From the NCBI RefSeq assembly GCF_021728295.1, contig NZ_JAKJXE010000015.1, positions 1-64,000 on the forward strand: a stretch of 64,000 nucleotides of DNA, written 5' to 3'. The notes below the pieces were generated by a model, which worked only from the letters and a program-made list of their open reading frames with translations, ran no database searches and had not been told where the DNA came from. The stretch is from Pseudomonas petrae. Its GTDB lineage: Bacteria > Pseudomonadota > Gammaproteobacteria > Pseudomonadales > Pseudomonadaceae. Within the stretch, counting starts at the first letter, position 1. Each line of letters starts with the position of its first letter. The position numbers and the translations under genes are program-made. Positions 9,131 through 17,275 of the stretch are shown piece after piece.

Positions 9131-10534
9131 TTACGGGCGCGGAAAGCGGCGAACCCAGAACACCTCATGCCGGCGAACAGCCTTGCGGAAGAATTCGTCG
9201 TCTCCCGTCAGCGGCCATTCGCGACCGGCCAGCCAGCGTTGAATCTGCCGGCGCAGGCGCTTCTTAAAGGGTGGCGGTCCCTGAAGGTCATGCTGCATCG
9301 CCAGGGCCATGGCCTTATCAAGTTGCACGTCCGAACCGAGCGACGTACTCCAGAGCTGATCAACCGACGGTGCTTCAACAAACGGCGGCAGCGCGACGCC
9401 TTTACCGGCCAGGCCCATGGGCCAGCGGTCGTTGTCGTGCAGGTGATTGGCGTAGAACAGCGCCACCTCGGGCGTGTGCGCGCTTCTGCTCACCGCTTCA
9501 TATAACGCTTGAGTCGTGGCGATGTGATCAGCATGGGGATCGAGTTCCGGGTGCGGCATGACAATGACGTCCGGCCGATAGGCGTCCAGCAGCGCAGCGA
9601 GATCGGCCACGAGATTGTTCCAGGTCGGCGCGCCGTCCTGATCACCCGGCAACGGCAAAGGATTTTGCTGCCGCGCGCTGCGGATGTCGGTCTCTGAAGA
9701 GTCGCGGGAGCCAAACGGCTGATCCGGCGACTGGGCCATGGCCGGCAGTTGCAGGCAGTAGTAGCCCAGTTGCACGCACTGACTCTGCGGCACACCGCCC
9801 CACAGCGGAATCGCCAGACTGTCCCACGTGCGCAGGCGACCCTTGAGCCGCGCAGCATCGGCGCGGTTCAGCCCCAGTTGTTCGTAGCGTTCGGCCTCGA
9901 TTTCGCCCTGAGTCACCGTAACGATGCTGCAATCGGCGGCCTGGCTGTACAGGCCAAACGCTGCCAGTTCGGCATCGTCGGCGTGGGGTGCGAGGATCAT
10001 CAACCGCTGATGGCGGTAATCCGGGTTGATCAGCACGTACAAACGGCCGGTGTCGGCGATGCGGCAGAACCCGCCTTTGAGGCGCAACGTGCTGTCTGCA
10101 ACGACGTCTCGCTGGCCGGTGAGGTTCACGTAGCGACGCCCGGCAAACCCTCGTTCGAAATCCTGGCGGTCGTCGCCCGCCAATACGTACGGGTCCAGCC
10201 AGCGACCGAGCCAGCTGCTGCGCAGGTCGAGCTCCAGCAGCAGCGTTTCGCCTTCGGCCAACGGCTCGCTCAGTTGCAGCATGCCGTTGACGACGGAAAC
10301 CGGCTGCGCCTGGGCCGCGTCGGGAAACTGATAGTGGTAATCGCTCTTGGGCGAATAAAACAGATGGTCGGAGAACCAGGCTTCGTGGGCCACCCAGGCA
10401 GCAACAATCAGCAACGGCACCAGCCACCACGCGACCCAGACGCCAATGCCGATCAGCAGCGCCAGACCGATGATCAGCGCCAGACGCTTGTTGCGCCGAT
10501 GTCGTTTCAGAAGCTGCTGCTTGCGCCCGGACAT
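9131..10534 (-). CDS. dnpA: PIG-L family de-N-acetylase (DnpA-like)
   Basis: A 467-residue membrane-anchored zinc deacetylase. A basic N-terminus is followed by two close hydrophobic stretches (LALIIGLALLIGIGVWVAWW and LVPLLIVAAWVAHEAW), an extra domain of about 130 residues, and then the PIG-L/LmbE domain with LMILAPHADDAELAAFG (zinc-binding His-Asp-Asp) and VIVMPHPELDPHADH. In P. aeruginosa the homologue DnpA sits in the LPS core cluster and is linked to fluoroquinolone tolerance of persister cells; that is known for the family, not shown here. It starts one base after the stop of the mig-14-like gene. A TTG at 10543 is an alternative start. Confidence 0.85.
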   Translation of the reverse strand: MSGRKQQLLKRHRRNKRLALIIGLALLIGIGVWVAWWLVPLLIVAAWVAHEAWFSDHLFYSPKSDYHYQFPDAAQAQPVSVVNGMLQLSEPLAEGETLLLELDLRSSWLGRWLDPYVLAGDDRQDFERGFAGRRYVNLTGQRDVVADSTLRLKGGFCRIADTGRLYVLINPDYRHQRLMILAPHADDAELAAFGLYSQAADCSIVTVTQGEIEAERYEQLGLNRADAARLKGRLRTWDSLAIPLWGGVPQSQCVQLGYYCLQLPAMAQSPDQPFGSRDSSETDIRSARQQNPLPLPGDQDGAPTWNNLVADLAALLDAYRPDVIVMPHPELDPHADHIATTQALYEAVSRSAHTPEVALFYANHLHDNDRWPMGLAGKGVALPPFVEAPSVDQLWSTSLGSDVQLDKAMALAMQHDLQGPPPFKKRLRRQIQRWLAGREWPLTGDDEFFRKAVRRHEVFWVRRFPRP

Positions 10535-10535
10535 G

Positions 10536-11432
10536 TCATCCAACCTTGTAGACAGGCACCGTCTGGCACCAGCGGTCTTTGTATTCGCGATCGGAGCGAC
10601 CGAAGGAATAGCGCAATGGCTTGTTCACCGCCCTCGCGTCAGCCCAGGCGTTCTGAGTGTTGACGAAGCTCAGCACGCTGCCGGCGCTCAACGCCTGATG
10701 GGCCGGATCAACACCGCCATTGATGTATTCGACGGACACCCAGTGTGGCGACTCGACCCTGTACAGCACCTGAGCGGCAATGGGCTTGCCCTCCAGCAGG
10801 ATCATCGAGCCGGTCATGAACTCGCGCATCAGCTCGAACACCTTGGCCAGGTGATCCTTGCCCGGCACGTCGAAGCCCCAGCGCGCATGAAACAGGCTTG
10901 AGTAAATGCGGGCTTGTTCCTCGGACGTGAAATCCAGCATCGGCTGCATAACCCCGCCCGCCTCTTCAAGCAAACGCTGCTCGCGGCGCTGGTTGTAGCG
11001 GAATTTCTTGGAGTAGTCTTCAGGCGCGCGGGCGATCGCCAGGCTTTCGGCTTGCGGCTTGAGCGTGTCGATCTGACCGGCGTTCAGCTCCGACACGTAA
11101 CTCATGCGCTGGCGCACCGGCACTGTCACGCCTGGGGCGATCGGCAGAATGATTTCCGCGTTACCCAGATCGAAGACACGCCGATCACGCTGCTTGAGCA
11201 CCTTCTTGGCCAGCGCCAGATCCCGGCCCCAGCAGGCAACCGCAGCGACAATGTTGCCGTTTTGCAGCCATCCCAGATAACGCACCGGAATGTCCGCCAG
11301 CCCGGCCAGACGCTCGATCACTTGCGGGTGCGTGGCAACGCTGCCACCGAACTGCTGCCACGCGTTGGCGTAGGTCGTTGCATCGATCGGGGTCCAGCCT
11401 CGCTCACGCCATGCGCGCAAGTGACTCAGCAT
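10536..11432 (-). CDS. mig-14: Mig-14 family antimicrobial peptide resistance protein
   Basis: A 298-residue protein of the Mig-14 family, with a GNAT/FemAB-like layout: FRYNQRREQRLLEEAGG in the middle, ARIYSSLFHARWGFDVPG, a cofactor-type strand GSMILLEGKPIAAQVLYRV and the C-terminal PLRYSFGRSDREYKDRW. In Salmonella and P. aeruginosa the family is membrane-associated and contributes to resistance to cationic peptides; the acyl- or aminoacyl-transfer chemistry is not proven. The ATG overlaps the end of msbA by seven bases, so it is translated from the same message. Confidence 0.85.
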   Translation of the reverse strand: MLSHLRAWRERGWTPIDATTYANAWQQFGGSVATHPQVIERLAGLADIPVRYLGWLQNGNIVAAVACWGRDLALAKKVLKQRDRRVFDLGNAEIILPIAPGVTVPVRQRMSYVSELNAGQIDTLKPQAESLAIARAPEDYSKKFRYNQRREQRLLEEAGGVMQPMLDFTSEEQARIYSSLFHARWGFDVPGKDHLAKVFELMREFMTGSMILLEGKPIAAQVLYRVESPHWVSVEYINGGVDPAHQALSAGSVLSFVNTQNAWADARAVNKPLRYSFGRSDREYKDRWCQTVPVYKVG

Positions 11433-13246
11433 GCATCGACTGCCCGGTCGATTTCGACAGGCTCGGTTTCTTCGAACTGTTTGGCATGCAGGCGCGTGTA
11501 GTAACCGTTCTTCCCCAGCAGTTCGGCATGGGAACCGCGCTCGACGATACGGCCTTCGTCCATGACCAGAATGACATCGGCTTTTTCGATGGTGGTCAGA
11601 CGGTGGGCGATCACCAGCGTGGTACGGCCCTGCATGACCTTCTCCAGCGCCTTCTGAATATGGCGCTCGGATTCGGTATCCAGCGCCGAAGTCGCTTCGT
11701 CGAGAATCAGCAGCGGCGCATTTTTCAGCAGCGCGCGAGCAATCGCCAAACGCTGACGCTGGCCGCCAGACAGCAGCACGCCGTTCTCTCCGACGAGGGT
11801 CTGGTACTGCTGAGGCAACTTGTCGATGAACTCGTCCGAATAGGCATCGGCCGAGGCTTTCTTGATTTCTTCCAGCGGCACGCCGGCCAGATCGCCATAC
11901 GCGATGTTGTTGGCGATGGTGTCGTTGAACAGCGTGACGTTCTGGTTCACCAGCGCGATCTGCCGGCGCAGGCTGCGCAGGGTGTAGTCCTGAGTCTCGA
12001 CGCCATCAAGGAGGATCTGGCCCTGCACATGATCGTAGAAACGCGGAATCAGGCTCGCCAACGTGGATTTACCGCTGCCGGAACGGCCCACCAGCGCGAC
12101 CATCTGGCCGGCTTCGGCGACAAAACTCACGTCGTCCAGCACGCGCTTTTCAGTTCCCGGGTAGGTGAACGTGAGGTTTTTCACCTCCAGACGGCCTGAA
12201 ACCTTGTCGCGTTCAACGGTGCCCAGGTCCTGTTCGGTCGGCTCATCCAGCTGCTCGAAGATGCTCTCCGCACCGGCGACGCCTTTCTGGATGGTGGAAC
12301 TGACTTCAGACAGCTGGCGGATCGGCTTGGGCAGCAGGCCGGCCATGGTGATGTAAGCCACCAGATCGCCCGCCGAGGAGTCGCCGCGCAGATAAAGGAC
12401 AAGGAACATCACAACAGCCATGCCGCTGTAGGTCACCAATTGCAGCATCGGCGTGTAAACGGCGCCGGTCTTGGTCATCGCCAGCTGCTTTTTGGTGTTG
12501 CTGCGGCTGGCCTTTTCAAAACGGGCCTTTTCGTAGTCTTCGCCGCCAAAGCTGCGGACCACGCGATAGCCGTGGATAGTTTCGGACGCCACGTGGGTCA
12601 CGTCGCCCATGGCCACCTGAATCTTCTTGCTCTGCTTGCGAAACTTCTTGCTGGTGCTGTTCACCATGACCGCGATGAGCGGCAGGATCGCCAGCATCAC
12701 AAGGGTCAATTTCCAGTTCATCCACAGCAGCGCGCCGAACAGGAAGATGACTGTCATGCCTTCACGAATCACGACTTTGATCGCGTCAGTGGCAGCGCCG
12801 GTGACCATGGTCACGTTGAAGGTGATGCGCGAGATCAGGTGCCCGGAGTTGCTGTTATCGAAGAAGCGGTTGGGCAGCGTGAGCAATTTGTTGAACAGCA
12901 CGACACGCAGGTCATGCACCAGCCCCAGGGAGACGCGGGCCAGGAAGAAGTTGCCCAGATACGAGCCGGCACCTTGCCACGCCGCGATCAGCACGATCAT
13001 CAGTGGCACCGCCTGCAGCAATTGCAGGTGGCCAATATAAGGGTTGCCGGGGAACAGGCTGGCCTCGGGATTGGCCAGGCCATCGACGAAGTATTTGAGG
13101 ATGTAGGCGAGCATCGGCTGGGTGGACGCAAAGATCAGAAAGCCGACAATGCTCAAGCAGAAAAGGCCTATATACGGCCGCACATAGGTCAACAGGCGGA
13201 AGTAAATCGCCAGGGTCGTTTTAGCTTGAGGATCAGGACTGCTCAT
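11426..13246 (-). CDS. msbA: Lipid A core-lipid flippase MsbA (ABC exporter)
   Basis: A 606-residue half-size ABC exporter that flips core-lipid A to the periplasmic leaflet of the inner membrane. Six membrane helices occupy residues about 20-320. The ATPase domain shows Walker A (GRSGSGKST, near 390), the signature LSGGQRQR and Walker B LLILDEATSALD, then the H-loop (VIAHRLTT). The frame is open to 13318, but the ATG at 13246 (MSSPDPQAKTTLAIY) gives the normal length. It is the first gene of the minus-strand unit msbA, mig-14, dnpA, hldE and the three glycosyltransferase-like genes, with its promoter in the 115-base divergent gap to the kinase-fold gene. Confidence 0.95.
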   Translation of the reverse strand: MSSPDPQAKTTLAIYFRLLTYVRPYIGLFCLSIVGFLIFASTQPMLAYILKYFVDGLANPEASLFPGNPYIGHLQLLQAVPLMIVLIAAWQGAGSYLGNFFLARVSLGLVHDLRVVLFNKLLTLPNRFFDNSNSGHLISRITFNVTMVTGAATDAIKVVIREGMTVIFLFGALLWMNWKLTLVMLAILPLIAVMVNSTSKKFRKQSKKIQVAMGDVTHVASETIHGYRVVRSFGGEDYEKARFEKASRSNTKKQLAMTKTGAVYTPMLQLVTYSGMAVVMFLVLYLRGDSSAGDLVAYITMAGLLPKPIRQLSEVSSTIQKGVAGAESIFEQLDEPTEQDLGTVERDKVSGRLEVKNLTFTYPGTEKRVLDDVSFVAEAGQMVALVGRSGSGKSTLASLIPRFYDHVQGQILLDGVETQDYTLRSLRRQIALVNQNVTLFNDTIANNIAYGDLAGVPLEEIKKASADAYSDEFIDKLPQQYQTLVGENGVLLSGGQRQRLAIARALLKNAPLLILDEATSALDTESERHIQKALEKVMQGRTTLVIAHRLTTIEKADVILVMDEGRIVERGSHAELLGKNGYYTRLHAKQFEETEPVEIDRAVDAC

Positions 13247-13361
13247 GGGAATCCGCACGAAAAAATTAGGCGGGCATGGTAGCACAACCCATATTTGTCG
13301 ACCCCTGCCGCGACCCAAGCGGGGCCGACTCGGGTAACATGCCGCATTTGTTCAGGTAAGT

Positions 13362-14009
13362 ATGCCGATGCACCCAATGGAACACAGCGCCTATCTGGCT
13401 TTGCGAGAAAACGCCACCGTGCTCGAAGCGGACGGATCCGGGGACAAGGTTCTGTTGCTTGAGGACGGCACCATTCTCAAACTGTTCCGCCGCAAGCGCC
13501 TGATCAGCTCGGCCTTGCTGTTTCCCTACGCGCAACGCTTCGCCGACAACATCGACGCCCTCAAAAAGCGCGCCGTCCCCTGCCCTGAAGTGATCGCCAC
13601 CTACCGAATTGCCAGCATAAGCCGCGACGCCGTGCGCTACACGCCGTTGCCCGGCCTGACCATCCGCCAGGTGCTGAAAGAGCACGGTGAAAGCGCGCCG
13701 CTGCGGGCTGAGCTGGGTACGTTTATCGCCCACTTGCACGATCGCGGCGTCTACTTCCGCTCGTTGCATCTGGGCAACGTGATCCTTACCCCCGAGTCGA
13801 AACTGGGGCTGATCGATATCTCTGACATGAAGTGCCAGCGTAGAGGGTTGAGCGACTCGAAGCGGCTGCGCAATTTCCAGCACCTGCTCAGGTATAAGGA
13901 AGATCGCGCTTGGCTGGTGGAAAGCGATACGGGCGTGGCTTTTATTTCGGCTTACACCAAAGGCCGGAGCGTCCACTTCACTGCCCGGTTGACGGCGCTG
14001 TTTGCGTAG
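13362..14009 (+). CDS. LPS kinase-fold protein (Kdo/WaaP-like, 'toluene tolerance' type)
   Basis: A 215-residue short protein kinase-fold member of the Kdo/WaaP group. DKVLLLEDGTILKLFRRKR holds the presumed ATP-binding Lys, and GVYFRSLHLGNVIL followed by KLGLIDISDM hold the catalytic loop and the metal-binding Asp. Where WaaP has His-Arg-Asp, this protein has Phe-Arg-Ser (Ser134), so the catalytic Asp is missing. It is the only plus-strand gene in this part of the LPS locus; it diverges from msbA and its 3' end overlaps the convergent LPS gene by 32 bases. Homologues elsewhere carry the name toluene tolerance protein. Role unknown. Confidence 0.75.
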   Translation: MPMHPMEHSAYLALRENATVLEADGSGDKVLLLEDGTILKLFRRKRLISSALLFPYAQRFADNIDALKKRAVPCPEVIATYRIASISRDAVRYTPLPGLTIRQVLKEHGESAPLRAELGTFIAHLHDRGVYFRSLHLGNVILTPESKLGLIDISDMKCQRRGLSDSKRLRNFQHLLRYKEDRAWLVESDTGVAFISAYTKGRSVHFTARLTALFA

Positions 14010-14871
14010 ACGCGCCGGGTTCAACGCCCAACAGCTCGTCGAGGCGCTGCAGGGTGATTTTGGGAATGACCCGCTCTGGCATGCGACTGACGCTGGATAG
14101 ATTGAAAACCTGCATGCCGGTTCGGGGCAGGATTTTGCGGGCCATCAGCGCGAAGCTTGGCAGGATGTATTGCTCGAAATCCTCATCCAGGCTGCTGGGC
14201 AAAGCCGCTTCTCCTTTCTCGTAAAAGCGCCCCCCGCCCTGACGCAGGTCCATGCCGACCACGAACACCTGACGAAACGCCAGATGGCAAACCAGCTGCA
14301 AGGCGCCGAAAGGAATGGTTCGGCTGCCGAAATAGCCGCGTTTGAGGTTAAGGCTGAAGCCGATACGGTTTGGTTTTCGACGCAAAAGAGAGAAGTTTGA
14401 AATCAGCTCGTCGTCGTTACGGATAGACCATGCATAGGCCCGATCCGACATCACCGCCCTTCCGTCCTGGCGGTTGACCCGCTCCAGCAGATAGATCTTC
14501 TTGCCGCTCAAGGCGGTGGCGTCGGCCGAGTGAATCGCCTGAAGCACATCCAGACTCATCGCCAGGTGCTCGCCGTGGCTGACCCCCATCAGCGCCAGCG
14601 CCGACCGGCCGATGACAAAATTCGGGTCATCACACAGGTAGTAGAAAGGCCGTATGCCCTCTTCGACGCAGCGCACGATCGAACCGTTCATGGCAACGAC
14701 CGGCAGACTGCGGTAACGGTGAAGCGGGAATTCGTTCGCTGACGGTCCGGAAGCCAGCAGCAACACCGGCCCCGTGACAGAACCCCAGGAATGCGCAAAG
14801 TCCTGCAGGCAAACTTCCAGATCCTGCCCTACCAGCCAGCGTTGCTCGCCCCGCGCTTCAATCCTCAGCAC
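13978..14871 (-). CDS. LPS core biosynthesis protein, MptE/DUF115-like
   Basis: About 297 residues. The motif VLLLASGPSANEFPLHRYRS (start of a nucleotide-binding fold, near residue 40) and FYYLCDDPNFV resemble the MptE-like/DUF115 family found next to LPS and flagellin-glycan genes. Further on, FVVGMDLRQGGGRFYEKGE is characteristic of pseudomonad LPS-core proteins of this type. I chose the GTG at 14871, because GGGAGG lies six bases upstream and the longer frame (to 14967) gives an unlikely N-terminus. The start overlaps the end of the O-antigen ligase gene by 14 bases, suggesting coupled translation. Enzymatic activity is unknown. Confidence 0.65.
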   Translation of the reverse strand: MLRIEARGEQRWLVGQDLEVCLQDFAHSWGSVTGPVLLLASGPSANEFPLHRYRSLPVVAMNGSIVRCVEEGIRPFYYLCDDPNFVIGRSALALMGVSHGEHLAMSLDVLQAIHSADATALSGKKIYLLERVNRQDGRAVMSDRAYAWSIRNDDELISNFSLLRRKPNRIGFSLNLKRGYFGSRTIPFGALQLVCHLAFRQVFVVGMDLRQGGGRFYEKGEAALPSSLDEDFEQYILPSFALMARKILPRTGMQVFNLSSVSRMPERVIPKITLQRLDELLGVEPGASTQTAPSTGQ

Positions 14872-16066
14872 GCCGCGCCTCCCGCGAGATGGCGACCGCG
14901 CCTGCGAGGGGCAGCCAGAGCCATTCCCATACAAGATCGGGTGAACCGACAAAGGTGTGCAGCTCAACCGTCATCACCACGCCGACGGAGCAGAGGATCG
15001 CCAGCCAGAGCCGCGCGATCTCCGAGATCTTGCGCGCTCGAGCCAGACACGCGCCCGCGTGCAGCATGGTTGCCAGCAGCAGCGCCAGACCGACGATGCC
15101 GAACTGGTAAAGCACCTCGAAATACAGGCCGTGGGTGTTGCGCACGATTTGCCCGGTCGAGAGGTGAACCTCGCCCAGTGGCGTGCCCGCGCCAACCCCG
15201 AACCACCAATGGCCGGCCAGTCGCTCGAACACTGCGAGCCAGACTTCGTTGCGCCCCGTCACGCCGCGGGTCTGCACTTCGTAAGCCAACTCGCTGAAGC
15301 CGAATATAAGCACGAGCGCGATGACGATAGCCGCCGGGATCAGGATGTTGCGACGCAGCTTGCCGCTGGTCATGGTGCCAAGCAGCACCAGCCCGCCGAC
15401 CGATGACGCCAACCAGGCGCTGCGTGCGAAAGTGAAATAGATGTAGGTGGCAATAAGGGCGCAGCACAGCAGCCAGAGGACGATTTCGGCACGGCGCCTG
15501 GAACGTAACGTCAGCCAGATCCCGGCCAGCAGAAACAAGCCGTAGTTCATGCCGGCAACGATGGTGTTGCCGAAGTCCGCCACGTCGGTAATGCCCGACC
15601 CGGACAGCGACATCTGCCGATAGCCCAGGACGAACGCGCCGTGAATGGCGAGATTGAGCATCGAAAACGCGGCGAACAGCGCGACCACTGCCACCGATAT
15701 CTTGAGGATTTTTTCCCAGTCGAAGGCGCCGCTTGCCGGTATCACGCCAACGCCGATGAAAAACACAAGAATGAGCAGAAGCCGACGCAGGGATTTCATG
15801 TCGTCGTCTGCCATGAGGCTGTTGATCAGCAGATAGGCGAACAGCAGCAGGACGGTGTATGTCAGCGGACTGACTGAAAATGATCGCCGACTCAGCGCCG
15901 GCGCCGCGCAGAGCAAGGCAATGACCAGCGCCGCACGAATGAACGCAGCCCAGGAACTTGACTCACCGGGCCACCAGAACGGCCCGAGAAACAGGATCAC
16001 CATCACCACTGCAAGCAGTAAACCTGCAATGTACCCCGCACGTGCCGGCAAATTTTTTACAACCAT
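14858..16066 (-). CDS. waaL: O-antigen ligase WaaL
   Basis: A 402-residue polytopic inner membrane protein with about twelve hydrophobic segments (for example AGYIAGLLLAVVMVILFLGP and LRRLLLILVFFIGVGVIP). It joins undecaprenyl-linked O-antigen to core-lipid A on the periplasmic side. The large periplasmic loop shows the family pattern: TRGVTGRNEVW, then GHWWFGVGAGTP and IVRNTHGLYFEVLYQFGI, with the conserved Arg and His residues. It sits between the wapH-type gene and the MptE-like gene, which it overlaps by 14 bases. The short gap upstream (16067-16144) holds no recognisable site. Confidence 0.88.
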   Translation of the reverse strand: MVVKNLPARAGYIAGLLLAVVMVILFLGPFWWPGESSSWAAFIRAALVIALLCAAPALSRRSFSVSPLTYTVLLLFAYLLINSLMADDDMKSLRRLLLILVFFIGVGVIPASGAFDWEKILKISVAVVALFAAFSMLNLAIHGAFVLGYRQMSLSGSGITDVADFGNTIVAGMNYGLFLLAGIWLTLRSRRRAEIVLWLLCCALIATYIYFTFARSAWLASSVGGLVLLGTMTSGKLRRNILIPAAIVIALVLIFGFSELAYEVQTRGVTGRNEVWLAVFERLAGHWWFGVGAGTPLGEVHLSTGQIVRNTHGLYFEVLYQFGIVGLALLLATMLHAGACLARARKISEIARLWLAILCSVGVVMTVELHTFVGSPDLVWEWLWLPLAGAVAISREARRAED

Positions 16067-16144
16067 TCCAATCCATATCCTGTGCTATGCAGCCGGGTGT
16101 TCATTGCTATCAGAGGCCAATGGCTGCCAGCGGTTCGAATAAAA

Positions 16145-17275
16145 TCAGGTTTCCGAGGTGAGCGCGACGACTTGCGGCAACTGCCAGAAAACAGCTTTTA
16201 CTGCCTCGTCGCTGAAACGGTCGTGCAGCCGTTGCAGCATCGCATCCGCGCAGGACTGACGCAGCTCGGCGTCCATCCGCGAAAGGTGTAGCAGCCCCTG
16301 AGCCAGAGGCTCGGCACCGCCGAGGGGAAACAGAATACCCACGCCTTCGACGACCTCTTTCGCGCCGCCACAGGCTGTCGCCAGCAGGGGCACGCCGGCC
16401 ACCATGGCTTCCAGCAGTACCATGCCGAAGGGTTCATGATCGGAGCTCAGTGCGAACACGTCGAAGGCCTTGAAGTAACGGCTGGCCTGAGTCACCTGCC
16501 CCGCCAGCATGACCTCGTGGCCGATGCCCAGCTCGACCGCCAGGTGCTTGAGGTCCTGTTCCAGCCGGCCCTGACCGAGAATCACCAGTTGGCTGTCGGC
16601 GGGTAGATTGGGCAACGCCTGGGCGAATCCGCGCAGCAGCGTCGACTGATCCTTATCGGGGTGCAGTCGACCGACATTGCCCACGACCCACGCCTCTTGC
16701 GCCAGACCCAATGCGTCGCGTGCTTCCTCACGGGACAGCAGCGTGGCGCTCAGCTGATCGACATCGATGCGGTTATATAGGGTCTGAATACGCTCGGCCG
16801 GCCACTTGGAGAGGCAATTGCGTATGTCATCGCGCACCGCATCGGAGACGCCCAGCAGGCTCAAACGGGCGCGAAACATGTTGGCCAGCACCTTGCGACT
16901 GCGGCGCCGGTAATCACCAAACGCATGATGAACGCCGATCACCGGTAAACGGGTGGCGAGCAACGCGATGTACGTCGGCTTGAAACGGTGGGCGATGCAA
17001 AACTCAAAACTGCGCGACGCTGCGATCTTGCGCAGATCGCGGATCGCCGCCAGCTTCATGCCGCCGATGGCCTTGGAGCTGTACTCCATGAACAGCACTT
17101 CGTCCGACGCGCAGCTGGCTGCGACGTCGGCATCCGCAACGCCGGTCAGGAATACCGTGGTGACACGGTAACCCCTGCCCACGAACAGGCTGGCGTATTG
17201 ACGGGCGCAGTCGAGGAACGGCCCGTCATAGCCGTGGCAGAACTGGAGAACATGGCGCTCAGCTGAGCGTGTCAT
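16145..17275 (-). CDS. wapH: GT4 family LPS core glycosyltransferase, WapH-like
   Basis: A 376-residue GT-B fold transferase. The C-terminal half shows VVGNVGRLHPDKDQSTLLRG (start of the donor-binding domain near residue 195), VILGQGRLEQDLKHLA, and SSDHEPFGMVLLEAMVAGVP, the E-x7-E donor motif of GT4. In P. aeruginosa the gene beside the carbamoyltransferase gene is wapH, which adds a core hexose; identity here is from context plus family. Its ATG overlaps the 3' end of wapO by 17 bases, so the two are coupled. Confidence 0.8.
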   Translation of the reverse strand: MTRSAERHVLQFCHGYDGPFLDCARQYASLFVGRGYRVTTVFLTGVADADVAASCASDEVLFMEYSSKAIGGMKLAAIRDLRKIAASRSFEFCIAHRFKPTYIALLATRLPVIGVHHAFGDYRRRSRKVLANMFRARLSLLGVSDAVRDDIRNCLSKWPAERIQTLYNRIDVDQLSATLLSREEARDALGLAQEAWVVGNVGRLHPDKDQSTLLRGFAQALPNLPADSQLVILGQGRLEQDLKHLAVELGIGHEVMLAGQVTQASRYFKAFDVFALSSDHEPFGMVLLEAMVAGVPLLATACGGAKEVVEGVGILFPLGGAEPLAQGLLHLSRMDAELRQSCADAMLQRLHDRFSDEAVKAVFWQLPQVVALTSET

